From Rattus norvegicus (taxonomy: Eukaryota > Chordata > Mammalia > Rodentia > Muridae): a stretch of 64,000 bases of DNA. The translations under genes were made by a program, and so were the position numbers. Below the pieces are notes generated by a model. That model searched no databases. It worked only from the letters and a program-made list of their open reading frames with translations, and was not told the origin of the DNA. Below, piece by piece: positions 25,561-36,790 of the stretch; within the stretch, counting starts at the first letter, position 1, and each line of letters starts with the position of its first letter. Location: the NCBI RefSeq assembly GCF_036323735.1, contig NC_086024.1, forward strand, positions 70,672,924-70,736,923. The letters are read 5' to 3'.

Positions 25561-25889
25561 TGTGACTATCGGTGATCTTATGAAATGAAATGGATAAAAC
25601 TTTCCACTTATAATCAGTTTCTATAGTCATGGAAAACAAATGAGGAGGACGAAGTATTCCTGTCTGGAGAGATTCACATGTGAGATATTATCTGGATAGA
25701 GTACTGGGCAATAGAAACCTACCATTAATTGAGCCACAGATTATAAAGACCCTGTCTACCTTGAGTTACACTTATCTTTTTCCTCTAAAAGCAACACCTA
25801 ACTCTATCAGAACAACTTCGTATTTTTTAAGTTTGTTGGTAATCAAACATTTTCTGGAATCAGAGAAAGTATATTCAACCTACATTTAA

Positions 25890-25990
25890 AAAATGATACA
25901 TTTTATCATATAATATATTTTGATCATGCTTTCCCCATCTTTCTATAACCCCCAAATCCTCCCTTGAATTATATCTGCAGGAGGTCACTT
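25890..25990 (-). mobile_element. Possible L1 3' UTR remnant
   Basis: 'ttttgatcatgctttcccc' followed by 'ccccaaatcctcccttga' resembles the antisense of the terminal 3' UTR of old Lx-type L1. Too short to be certain. Confidence 0.4.
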
Positions 25991-26394
25991 TTCTGACCTT
26001 GTTGTGTCATAACCAACTTCTGTTTATATATGATTAAACTTATGTAGTGTACAACCTACACTTGTGTTGAAGAAACAAGTTTTAATCTATAAATCAATAG
26101 TGTTACAGAGCAGAAAAGAAATTATACCCCAACCTAGCATCCAACTACTCTTCCTTATGGACACAGAAAAACATCCCAGAGACCAATACAGAACTCACTC
26201 TTGAAGTTATCACACTTGCACCGTTATTGCGTGAGAAAGGTTATATAGATTATCAATATGATAGAATCTAGAATCACCTTGGAGACGAATCTGTAGGCAA
26301 GTATGTGATAATTTTTCTAGGTTTTGTTAATTACAATGAGAAGAACTATCAGAAGAATGGGTGGCATGATTCCATGAGCTTGGGATTCTGTACT

Positions 26395-26640
26395 GCAAAA
26401 AAGAAAAAAACAAAATAACAAAAACCAAACAAATAAAAAGCCAACAACTTGAGCTCCACCTGTCTTTGCTTCCTAACTGTGGCACAGTGTGCTCAGCAGC
26501 CTCCATTACTTCATTCTCTGTCCTGTGTACTTCTTGACTACTCATAGAACTGCTAAGTAAAAATAAATTCTTCCCCCTTTAAAGATATTTGGGTCAAGTA
26601 TTTTGTTACAACAAAGAGGAAACTGTTTACTTAGGTTTCT
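26395..26640 (+). mobile_element. Possible rodent repeat tail with A-rich segment
   Basis: An A-rich segment (26396-26440) is followed by 'agtaaaaataaattcttccc' and 'gggtcaagtattttgttac'. This resembles the terminal part of a common rodent repeat that often adjoins the element seen next at 26640. Family uncertain. Confidence 0.35.
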
Positions 26641-26900
26641 GTCACAGTGATAAAACACTATTACCAAAAGAAACACAGGGAAATGTTTAATTTTACATTA
26701 TGGCTTATATTTCACAATAGAAGGAAGTCAGGGCAATAGATTGAAGCAAAATCATGGAGGCAGGAAATGAAGCAGAAACCAGCGAGGGAGGAATATTGCT
26801 TACTTTCTTGTTGCTCATGGCTTTCTTAGAGGGCGCCACTTGCTCAGGAGTCGCACTATCCTGGTGAACTGCTCCTCCCCACATCAATCATTAATCAAGA
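26640..26900 (+). mobile_element. Rodent medium-reiteration repeat, third copy
   Basis: 'tgtcacagtgataaaacac', 'ggaaatgtttaattttac', 'aatagaaggaagtcagggc' follow the same order as at 12.85 and 22.25 kb. The 3' half is diverged. Confidence 0.45.
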
Positions 26901-26992
26901 AATTGTCTTACAGGCAAGCCTACAACAATCTAATGAAGGCATTTCCTCAATTTAACTTCCTCTTTCCAGATGACGCTTGTATCAGGTTGACT

Positions 26993-27074
26993 GAAAAAGA
27001 GAAGAGAGAGAGGAAGAGGGAGGGAGAGGGGAAGAAGAGAAGAGAAACAAAACAAAACAGAACAAAACAAAATT
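26993..27074 (+). repeat. GA-rich tract followed by (AAAAC)n
   Basis: A polypurine stretch (GAGAGAGAGGAAGAGGGAGGG) passes into AACAAAACAAAACAG pentanucleotide repeats. Confidence 0.88.
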
Positions 27075-29820
27075 AAGTCAGAACACTAAGTAAAACACTT
27101 CTGATTGCCAACTTTGCTAGTCTTTTAGCTGTGTATATGTCTTTAATTACACAATCAAGATTAAAAGAACTTGGAGTACAACCAGTCCTTACAACAACCA
27201 CAGTTAAAATGTTTTGGTCAGGCGGCCAGGAGATAAGCGCCCAAGTGGGAATGATTGTTTTTTACTCATTTTGGCTAGCTGCAACTCATGTCATTAAAAC
27301 TTCTACATTTTGCCATCAATCATCAGGCACAGGACTGGCAATTTAGAGCCATTAGGACATTCATTGTTTGAAGGCTGTCATGGTATGATAACTGGGTCAT
27401 GGACTGGGCACACTGAGTTATTTTTTAGAGTAGGAAAAAACATGAATCTATGAATGTATTAGGCAAGTATTTGAAGGGTTATTACATGTGTTTCTTATGT
27501 TCTTCATTCTGTATTGGCTCTTCATAGCTTCTTCAGACTTCTCAGCACTAAACCCCAGGGACGTTTATTCATAGACTTTCACATTTCCTGGATTCCGTAA
27601 CTCTGGGAACCTTCCTCTTTTATAAGACAAGCTGGAAAAAATTCTTGTAGAGTTAGAAATTAGTCTCTTTAAAAGTGGAAAAAAATTAATGATACCTGCT
27701 GTGGACTTTCACATTCTATATGTCTACCAAGACACCAAGAAGAAAGACTATAAGATCATGACACTTCTTTGATTTACTCAGTGTGTCTGTGGTCTACCAG
27801 GATTAATTCCCCACCAGCTTCTGCTTTTAATGGTAGACGATTCTCCTCTTTCCTGTTCCAATGACTCTTGGAAGATCTTCACTAGAAAGTGACTAAAGCT
27901 GCTCTCTACAATCATGTTCTACCCAAATAGAAAGAGGACATAATTAGTCAGGAAATCTTTCAAGAGAAGGACCAGTGATGACCTAAGACTCAGAAGGACC
28001 TATGATGAGACTCAGAAGGAGGTTGTCTCCATAATATCCAAATACACCCAACCCTTCTCTTTGAGAGAACTGCTCAAAAGGCCCTTGTCTCCACTTAAAT
28101 CCAAAGTTTATCTGAGCAGGAATGATCAACATATTAGCAACTAAAACCTCCTTCTCCAAGATTCATCCAAAATTCCCAAGAGGAAATATGAAGTTTATGA
28201 GTAATCTTGCTTAGACCTATATTCCACTGCTATGGATTTACCTTGCCTTTTGCTTCTGAATAAAATCTCTTGATATTTTGCTCTATGTATGCCCTAATTA
28301 TTTGAGTTATCAAATACCTAGGAGACAGCTTCTCTAACTTCTCTAGACAATAACTAAATAACAAGTAAATTTAAGGATGAAATAAAAAAAAACAAATATT
28401 ATAAACCACAATAGGATGAAATTAGAGATTAATACTACAAGAAATCTAAAGACATTACAAATATATGAAAGTTTTGCCTAACTAATGAGTCGAAACAAAT
28501 TTTAAGAAAAACTCAAATGAGACACATGAAAAGAAAATCAATATATATTAAAATTTATGCAATGAAGAGAAATTATTGCTCAGGGGATATTTATATTCAT
28601 AAATTCCTACATTAAAAATGAAAACAGTTGCTAAAGCAGTATTTCTCCTTTCCAATATATTAAAAGTTAAAAAGAGCAAACTAAATAAAGTACATGAAAA
28701 TCATAAAATGATCATAATACATGTCTATATAAAAAATGAATTTGCAGTCTTAGTTTGTCTGACCAACAATAAATGGTTCCTGAGAATTAAAATCATAAAT
28801 AAATTGGCTTTATATTTACTGGACTAAAGTTGTCAGTTTCAGAAATAAATATGTATCAGTAAAGTTAGAAAGGTTAAATAAATTAATTTTGGAATCACAT
28901 AAAATATTGAAAATAATTCAAAAAGACAATTATATGAATAGATATATAAACAAATATAGGTAACGGATATTTGAAATCTTTGTGATTCCCACATTCACAT
29001 AACAATAAATTGATGCTGAGTAATTGGTAGCTTTATGGGTAGTTCTAATAAACATTTAATAACAACTTCATACAAAGTTATCTAGAAAACAGGAGTTTAT
29101 TCTCATTATTTTGCTATTGAATCAGGAGTAAAACATGCTAAGGAAGAAAACTACAGATCAAAAATGTACATGAATACGTAGGCAATTTTTGTTTATGTAT
29201 GTATAAAAGCATGTTTAAAGATTATATATCACTATAGATTGAATGCTCAGATATCCAGTTGCATCTTCTTTAATATCCAAACATTAATTGACATAAGTAT
29301 GGGAGGAAAAGAAGAATAGAGGAAGTTAAGGTAATAGTAAGATCTCTTAAAAATTCACAAGGAATCATATTATTAAATATCTACAAAAAAACAAGAACTA
29401 TAATATAATTTAAATAAAAGTTGCTTATCTGAGTTGACAATATTCCATTTAACAGCTAAATGTCTTTAACAAATTCAGAACATCAATAATAATTAGAACA
29501 ACTAACACTCTTGGTCATATATTCTCATGAGAATTCCCAATATATTACAGTTAATTGCTAATGCCCTTGGTTGTCACCCCTAACCACATAGGTGAAAGAT
29601 AAGTGCCTATTGATGAAGATCTCATGCACTTCAAAAGTAAGGCTCAGAAACCACTTATCTGGAATTAACCTGAAATCATCCATCTGGAGTAGTAGCTGCC
29701 ATGTTACAAAAAGGTACCATGCTACTTTCCAAACTAGAGAAACAACAAACAAAACTATCCATCTATGACACTATAAAACTCAACAGTAACCAATATGAAG
29801 AAATAACCATAAAGGCTGTA
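27075..29820. other. Mostly non-repetitive intergenic stretch
   Basis: No gene is seen. 27120-27360 is compositionally complex and may be conserved (see findings). 28030-28330 ends in 'gaataaaatctcttgatatt' and might be a decayed LTR, but no partner or terminal repeats are visible. From about 28370 to 29560 the sequence is very A-rich with no identifiable element. Confidence 0.45.
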
Positions 29821-29966
29821 AAGCTATCTTTATTTGTTTGAAGTAATAGTCCTCCTGGAGGCTTACTGCTGAATATGGTAACACTTTCTAGTTTTTTTCT
29901 GAAATCTGACTGGCTGGTTCAATGCAGCTTTTCTGGCTAAAAGTCCTCTCCAAGCTGACTGAGCTG

Positions 29967-30138
29967 ATTCAATCTGATTTCTCTCATTTTCTCCTGAATT
30001 AATCTGGTTGACTTCAAACTAACTCTAGCAATTTGTTCTAGTCTTCTGCCACATTCAATCTGATTTCTCTCATTTTCTCCTGAATTAATCTGGTTGACTT
30101 CAAACTAACTCTAGCAATTTGTTCTAGTCTTCTGCCAC
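29967..30138. repeat. Exact 86-bp tandem duplication
   Basis: The segment 29967-30052 is repeated without change at 30053-30138. Both copies start ATTCAATCTG and end TCTTCTGCCAC. Identity across 86 bases in otherwise diverged DNA indicates a recent duplication, or a sequencing/assembly artefact. Confidence 0.95.
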
Positions 30139-30210
30139 CTTCTTATTCTCCGGCTTCAATTACTTCTTCTTACCTGCACTGAACTGCAGCAACTCATGAA
30201 AAATTCAAAT

Positions 30211-30260
30211 GCACTGCACTGCACTGCACTGCACTGCACTGCTCTGCATTCACTGCACTG
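30211..30260 (+). repeat. (CACTG)n pentanucleotide repeat
   Basis: Six perfect GCACT units, then GCTCTGCATT and CACTGCACTG as degenerate units. It lies about 70 bp right of the 86-bp duplication. Confidence 0.93.
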
Positions 30261-30342
30261 ATTCCTAACTGGCTGACTAATCCATTTCCTGAACTCAACT
30301 GACTGAAAATTAGAACTGATTGACTCTCCCTGAACTGCTCTT

Positions 30343-32063
30343 TTTTTTTTCCATCTTTATCAACTTTGGTATTTCTTATTTACATTTTGATTGTTATTAC
30401 TTTTCCCCTGCTTCCAGGCCAACATCTCCCTAACCCCCACCCCTCCCCTTCTATATGTGTGTTCCCCTCCCCATCCTCCACTATTACCACCCTCCCCCAA
30501 TAATCCCATTCACTGGGGGGTTCAGTCTTGGCAGGACCAAGGGCTTCCCCTTCCACTGGTGCTCTTACTAGGTTATTCATTGATACCTATGAGGTTGGAG
30601 CCCAGGGTCAGTCCACTTATAGTCTTTGGGTAGTGGCTTAGTCCCTGGAAGCTCTGGTTGGTTGGCATTGTTGTTCATAGGGGTTCTGGAGCCCCTTCAA
30701 GTTCTTTCAGTCCTTTCTAAGATTCCTTCAATGGGGGTCCCGTTCTCAGTTCAGTGGTTTAATGATAGCATTCGCCTATATATTTGCTGTATTCTGGGTG
30801 TGTCTCTCAGGAGAGATCTACATCTGGTTCCTGTTGGCCTGCACTTCTTGCTTCAACCATCGTATCTAGTTTGGTGACTGTATATGTATGGGCCAAATGT
30901 GGGGCAGGCCCTGAATGGGTGTTCCTTCTGCCTCTATTCTAAACTTTGTCTCCTTATTCCCTCTCAAGGGTATTCTTGTTCCCCTTTTAAAGAAGGAGTG
31001 AAGCATTCACATTTGGTCATCCTTCTTGATTTTCATGTGTTCTGTGCAACTAGGGTAAGTCGAGCATTTGGGCTAATACCCACTTATCAATGAGTGCATA
31101 CCATGTGTGTTTCTCTGTCATTGGGTTACCTCACTGATATTTTCCAATTCCATCCATTTGCCTATGAATTTCATAAAGTCATTGTTTTTGATAACTGAGT
31201 AATATTCCATTGTGTAGATGCACCATATTTTCTGTATCCATTCCCCTGTTGAAGGGCATCTGAGTTCTTTCCAGCTTCTGGCTATTATAAATAAGGCTGC
31301 TATGAACATAGAGGAACATGTGTATTTGTTATATTTTGGGGCACCTTTTGGGTATATGCCCAAGAGTGGTATAGCTGGGTCCTCAGGTACTTCAATGTCC
31401 AATTTTCTGAGGAACCTCCAGACTGATTTCCAGAATGGTTGCACCAGTCTGCAACCCCACCAACAATGGCGGAATGTTCCTCTTTTTCCACATCCTCACC
31501 AGCATTTGCTGCCACCTGAGTTTTTGATCTTAGCTATTCTCACTGGGGAGAAGTGAAATCTCAGGGTTGTTTTGATTTGCATTTTCCTTACAACTAAAGA
31601 TGTTGAACATTTCTTTAGGTGTTTCTCAGCCATTCGGTATTCCTCAGCTGTGAATTTTTTGTTTAGATCTGAACCCCATTTTTAATAGGGTTATTTGTCT
31701 CCCTGCAGTATAAATTCTTGAATTCTTTGTATATTTTGGTATGTTCTTCTTCATGCTGACATCCAGTTGAACCAGCACCATTTGCTGAAAATGCTATCTT
31801 TTTCCCTTGGATGGCTTTGGCTCCTTTGTCAAAAATCAAGTGACCATAGGTGTGTGGGTTCATTTCTGAGTCTTCAATTCTATTCCACTGGTCTATCTGT
31901 CAGTCTCTGTACCAATACCATACAGTTTTTATCACTATTGCTCTGTAATACTGAGTTCAGGATAGTGATTCCCTCTGAAGTCCTTTTATTGTTGAGGATA
32001 GTTTTAGCTATCCTGTGTTTTTTGTTATTCCAGATGAATTTGCAAATTTTTCTGTCCAACTCT
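30343..32063 (-). mobile_element. 5'-truncated L1 with target-site duplication
   Basis: It starts on the plus strand with a T-run (poly(A) tail), then the C-rich 3' UTR (30400-31090), then antisense ORF2 from about 31085 to 32063. Target-site duplications of 13 bp with one mismatch flank it at 30330-30342 (CTGAACTGCTCTT) and 32064-32076 (CTGAAGTGCTCTT). A 108-codon minus frame at 31118-31444 preserves the ORF2 C-terminus up to near its natural stop. About 310 bp present at 51395-51710 of the full-length copy are missing near 31740, an internal deletion. It is retrotransposition-incompetent. Confidence 0.95.
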
Positions 32064-32179
32064 CTGAAGTGCTCTTAAATAGACTCTGTTTCTTGTGTGT
32101 TCTTGGGAGAGTTGAGCATATTTGTCTCTGACACATTCTGTTAAATCTTTCTCTGACTGTCCCTTTGTCTGCTTTTTTA

Positions 32180-34095
32180 ATTAGATCTCACTTTCAAATG
32201 TTGCTGCTTTTTTCAACAAACTAAATTTACCCACATTGTTTAGGAATAGAAGTATGCACAAAGGGTGTGTGTGTATTTCAAATGGATCACACAGACCAGG
32301 AACAGCCGTATTGGTAGACTGAAATTCATCTACAATGGTGCTGGAATTACACACATAATTTGGCAGTAACCAATAGCTCTCTAATTGACCTTGAGACATA
32401 TTCATCAAGAAGGAGGTATAGTTAGTTAATGGAAACCTAGCTAACTACCCAGAGTTAGAAAAATTATAGATCTTGGAGGAATATATAAACTTTACTAAAC
32501 TAGCCTAATCCCTAAGTAAATTCAACATATTCATTCTTACATTTTCAAATAGGTATAGTACTCATTTTTCACCAAGGGAATCACCTTCTATCAGGAGGAG
32601 GACATTACAGAAAACTAGAGACAATCAAAATGCAGAGTGGAGGACTGCAATTCAATGGAAATATACAAAACCTCAGCATCTTTACCTAAGATTAAGAGAT
32701 TATTTATGGGATGGAGAGACTGGAAGAGCCAGAGGTACAGGAAGTTTGCTAGGAGCCTTTCACTTGCGGGGCGGGAAAAGGGTTATTTAATTGAAGATTC
32801 AATCAATTGACAAGCATGGGTATCATGTCTGCTAAGTACACTCATTTGACCACCAGGAAACTTTATTTGTAACTGACACCTCTGAGTTCTTGAAAGCAAT
32901 GTTTCTTGGGTAATTTTGCTCTTACAGATTCTGAAATATTCATTGTTTTCATGATGAATTGTAGTAAATTTTTGAAATATATTGTTGAATTACTATAATT
33001 CAATATTTGTTTACATTTTAGAACTTAATCAGTAATATAATCTCCAAGTTATACTGCAATCATAAGTAGTTAATGAAATAAAGTTTTCATTGATTTATTT
33101 CAGCAGTCATCTGCATCATTTTAGTCCACCTGTATTTGGTCTTGGTCATGTTCTGAAAGATGTGTACACTGAGGAATAAAATGACGACAACTTAGAAAAA
33201 AACAATAAAATAACATCCAAGGTTCCTTAAAAGTCCATTGGACCAGAATAATCTTCATTGACTCCCAATTCAATGCTTAATGTCTAAATTTTCAGCTAGC
33301 AAAATTAACATTGTCTCTTCAGAAGACAGTAATAGAATCACTACAGAGAATTCAATTTCAGAACAGTTCTGAAATTAGAAATAAAATATATTGGAAGAAT
33401 ATTAATTGTAACTTTCTTCCTAATGAAGAAATATATGGTTGTAATTAACCAGGAAAAAAGGTAAACATAGATTTTAACTTCAGCATAATAATCTAGTCAG
33501 CATAAAATTGGTGTGTTCTTTAGGATACAATATACTTTGCCATTATGAAACTACTGTTTTGAATGATGTTTTCTTCTCTTTTGACATAAATAAAAATGTT
33601 AAATATGAATGAAGACAATTATTGCATATTGTACACTTAGGTTTTCACTACTGGATGTGATATTTTTGTTGTTGTTGTTGTTGTTTTATGGAATGTGTGT
33701 CCTTTAATGCTTCAAGACCCAGCAGTGTTCAAAATGAAATATAAATGATAATGATGGTGATTAACTTCACTGTTTGCATACACTGAGGTTTTATTATCAT
33801 GCTAGGATGCTTTTCATAATATTCTGAACTACAAGAAATACATGCTAACTGAATTTCACATTCATTTCCCACTAGTTGCATTATCAGGGCAATAGTTCAT
33901 TTAAAAAGGAAAGGGGGTTTAAAAATATTTATTTGGGTATCATACAAGAAATTTATAGTATTTTATAAGTTACTTCATAAGAAAGAAAAGCATATATACA
34001 AATTACTCTTTCATTATTCTTCTAATGCTTTTTTGCCACACAAGTACTCTGTCAAATATGCATGTTGTTATCATTTGATTATCATCTATCAAAAT
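32180..34095. other. Non-repetitive intergenic stretch
   Basis: No gene or clear transposable element. A short (GTT)n tract lies at 33667-33686. AT-rich elsewhere. Confidence 0.5.
33667..33686 (+). repeat. (GTT)n microsatellite
   Basis: Six to seven GTT units in an AT-rich context. Confidence 0.92.
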
Positions 34096-34098
34096 ATT

Positions 34099-35697
34099 TC
34101 TTTTTTATTGGCCATTTTATTGATTTACATTTCAAATGTTTTCACCTTTCTAGGGTTCCCCTCTAGAAATCCACTATCTATTCCTGCTTCTATAAGGATG
34201 TTCCCCCTGCTACACACCCACTCCCACCTCACTGCCCTGGCATTCCCCTACACTGTGCTACCAAGGCTACTCAGGATGAAGGGCTTCTTCTCCCATTGAT
34301 GCCTGACAAGGTCATTCTGTGCTACATATGCAGCTGGAGCCATAGGCCCCTCAATTAGTGCTCTTTGGTTGGAGGTTTAGTTCTTGTGAGCTCTGGAGGG
34401 TCTGGTTGATATTGTTGTTCTTCCTATGTGGTTGCAAATCCCTCCAGCTCCAACAGTCTTTTCCCTAACTCCTCCATTGGAGTCTCCATTCTCAGTCCAA
34501 TGGTTGGTTGCAAGAATCTGCCACTGTATTTATCACGTTCTGACAGAGCCTCTCATGAGACATCCATATCAGGCTCCTGTCAGCAAGCAATTCTTGGCAT
34601 CAAAAATAGTGACTGGTTTTGGTGGCTGCATATGGGATGAATCCCTGGTTGGGCAGTCAGGATGACTTTCCTTCAGTCTCTGCTCCACCCTTTTCCCTGT
34701 ATTTATTTCCTTTTGACAGGAGCAATTCTGGGTTAAAATTTTGAGAACGATGGGTGGCTCCATCCCTCAATCGGGGACCTTGCTGGTGGCTAACCTCAGT
34801 TCTCTATTGCCCATTGTTAAAGACCTCTGTAAAAATTCCTGACCTTCTATATATCATCCCTGTCTATTCCCACACTTGATTCTGCCCCCTTTTTTCCCTT
34901 CCTTCCTCCCTTCCTCCCAAGTCTGTCCCACCCTCTATCTACCCTGAGTAGTTTGTGCTCCCTTCTTAGAAGGACTAAAGCATCCACATTTTGTCTTCCT
35001 TCTTGAGCTTCATATGATCTGTGAATTGTATCTTGGGTATTCTGGGCTTTTGGGCTAATATCCACTCACCAGTAAGTGCATACCATGTGTGTTCTTTTGT
35101 GCCTGGGATTACCTCACTCAGGATGATATTTTTCTAGTTCCATCCATTTGCCTATGAATTTCATGAAGTCATTGTTTTTGATAGCTGAATTCCACTCCAT
35201 GTGTAAATGTACCGTATTTTCTTTATACATTCCTCTGTTGAAAGACATCTGGGTTCTTTCCAGCTTCTCACTATTATAAATAAGGCTGCTGTGAGCATAG
35301 TGTAGTTTGTGTTTTTGTTATATGTTGGAGCATCTTTTGGGAATATGTCTAAAAATGGTATAGCTGGGTTGTAATGTGGTACTATGTCCAATTTTCTGAG
35401 TAACTGTCAGACTGATTTCCAGAGTGGTTGTACCATCTTGCATTCTGAACAATGGAGAACTGTTCTTCTTTCTTTATATCCTCAATAACATCAATTATCA
35501 TCTGAATTTTTGATCTTAGCCATTCTGACTGGTGTGAGGTGGAATCTCAGTGTTGTTTGGTGTGCATTCCCCTAATGAACAAGGATGTTGAACATTTCTT
35601 TAGGTGCTTCTCAGCCATTTGTTATTCTTCAGTAGAAAATTATATTTTTTGGCTCTGTACCCCATTTGTAATAGGGTTATTTGATTCTCTGGTGTCT
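34099..35697 (-). mobile_element. 5'-truncated L1
   Basis: A T-run at 34099 is followed by the L1 3' UTR in antisense (34150-35070) and antisense ORF2 from about 35070. It breaks off near 35697, at the position equivalent to about 51365 of the full-length copy. The frame at 35161-35391 on the minus strand retains ORF2 C-terminal features. Divergence is higher than in the 30.3 kb copy, and target-site duplications are not clear. Confidence 0.92.
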
Positions 35698-35699
35698 AT

Positions 35700-36790
35700 C
35701 TTCTATATTGGCAAAGTCAAGAGACCAACTAATCTATGCAAGTACACCCTCATTTCACTATTGTTCTATCTATACTCTCTCCAAACACCATGTGTACTCT
35801 CACTTGTCTGCGTTAGCAAAAAATAACATGGTTCTGCTTAGGCAAAGCATCACATGGATCTGTTTTAGTAAAACATCACAAGAGTGTGCATCACATAACT
35901 CAACCAAAAATTTCTACTTTTGGCAACTCCAGAATGATTTCTTCTGACATCTTCACAGGAGCCAAAGCATGTATATTCCTGCATGCATATCTCACAGAGA
36001 TATAGACAGACAGAGAGATAGAGAAATTAATATAATGCATTTTTAAGAAAAATAGAATTTTATTCAATAATAACACAGGGAACGGATTCTTACAAAGATG
36101 TCAAAACCCATATTAGTTAATCTTGAGTAAATCGAAATGGTGATTATCCAAAATGTACAACTAGGATGTGTATGTATCAGTGATTATTTTTGCTGATATT
36201 ATGATGAAACAGCTGTTTCGATGAAGGCTGTGGGGAACAGAAATGCAAGTAATCTCTAAGACCTATGGTGACTTCCAAGTAACAGCGAAACTTGTATTAT
36301 CAGTCATGCATCAGCTATAATCCCCAAAGCAAGATAGGAAACCAGCTGAACAAACTCCATACTCTGCAAATCCACGTTGGATGTCAAATGAGTCTTCAGA
36401 TTTCCAACTCCATTTTAATCTTTGTTGACTACAACAAACTTTTTTCTCCTGGCCTGATCCCATCCCCTGTTAGCAGCTTTCCTCAGCAGATAACCCACAG
36501 TTCTGGTATCTCAAATATCTTTGGGGCTCCAAGGAAAATTCAGTGATTTATTTTCTTGTTTCAGTGTCTAGGATCCACGCATGCTCTTCTGGACCCCTTC
36601 AAAAAGCTGGTATAACTTCTCCACCTTTGCCCTCTGTCGCTCTAAACTCAGGTTTATCTACTCCACTGTTGCCACTTCTTGATGATCATGCCATGGTTTT
36701 GGCACCTGCAGTACAGTGGAGAATTCTGCTAGAACAAGGCTTCACCAATAGCCTCTTATAGGCTCTCTTCATGATACCAGGACTCGATTC
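35700..36790. other. Unassigned stretch between two L1 copies
   Basis: No gene is seen. 36300-36780 contains blocks such as 'cctggcctgatcccatcccc', 'ttgatgatcatgccatgg' and 'caatagcctcttataggctc', which look like an old rodent interspersed repeat that I cannot name. The L1 to the right inserted at its end. Confidence 0.4.

Larger units (their letters stand above)
29820..30341. other. Unclassified repeat-like host sequence of the L1 at 30.3 kb, left part
   Basis: Marked by recurring CTGACT/CTGAACTG words, an exact 86-bp tandem duplication and a (CACTG)n tract. After removal of the L1 it continues at 32077 ('aaatagactctgtttc' onward to about 32180). The overall character suggests a decayed LTR or other interspersed repeat, but I cannot name it. 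Confidence 0.4.

Noticed and set aside
25268..25639. 123-codon minus-strand frame rich in Ser/Leu/Pro
   Set aside because: It is the complement of the polypurine tract; the composition alone keeps it open and there is no domain or conserved motif.
28030..28330. Possible LTR ending in GAATAAAATCTC
   Set aside because: The polyadenylation-like word and texture are suggestive, but no TG...CA ends, partner LTR or target-site duplication could be seen.
30211..30260. (CACTG)n as a CRISPR-like or telomere-like array
   Set aside because: A plain pentanucleotide simple repeat without spacers; the organism is a mammal.
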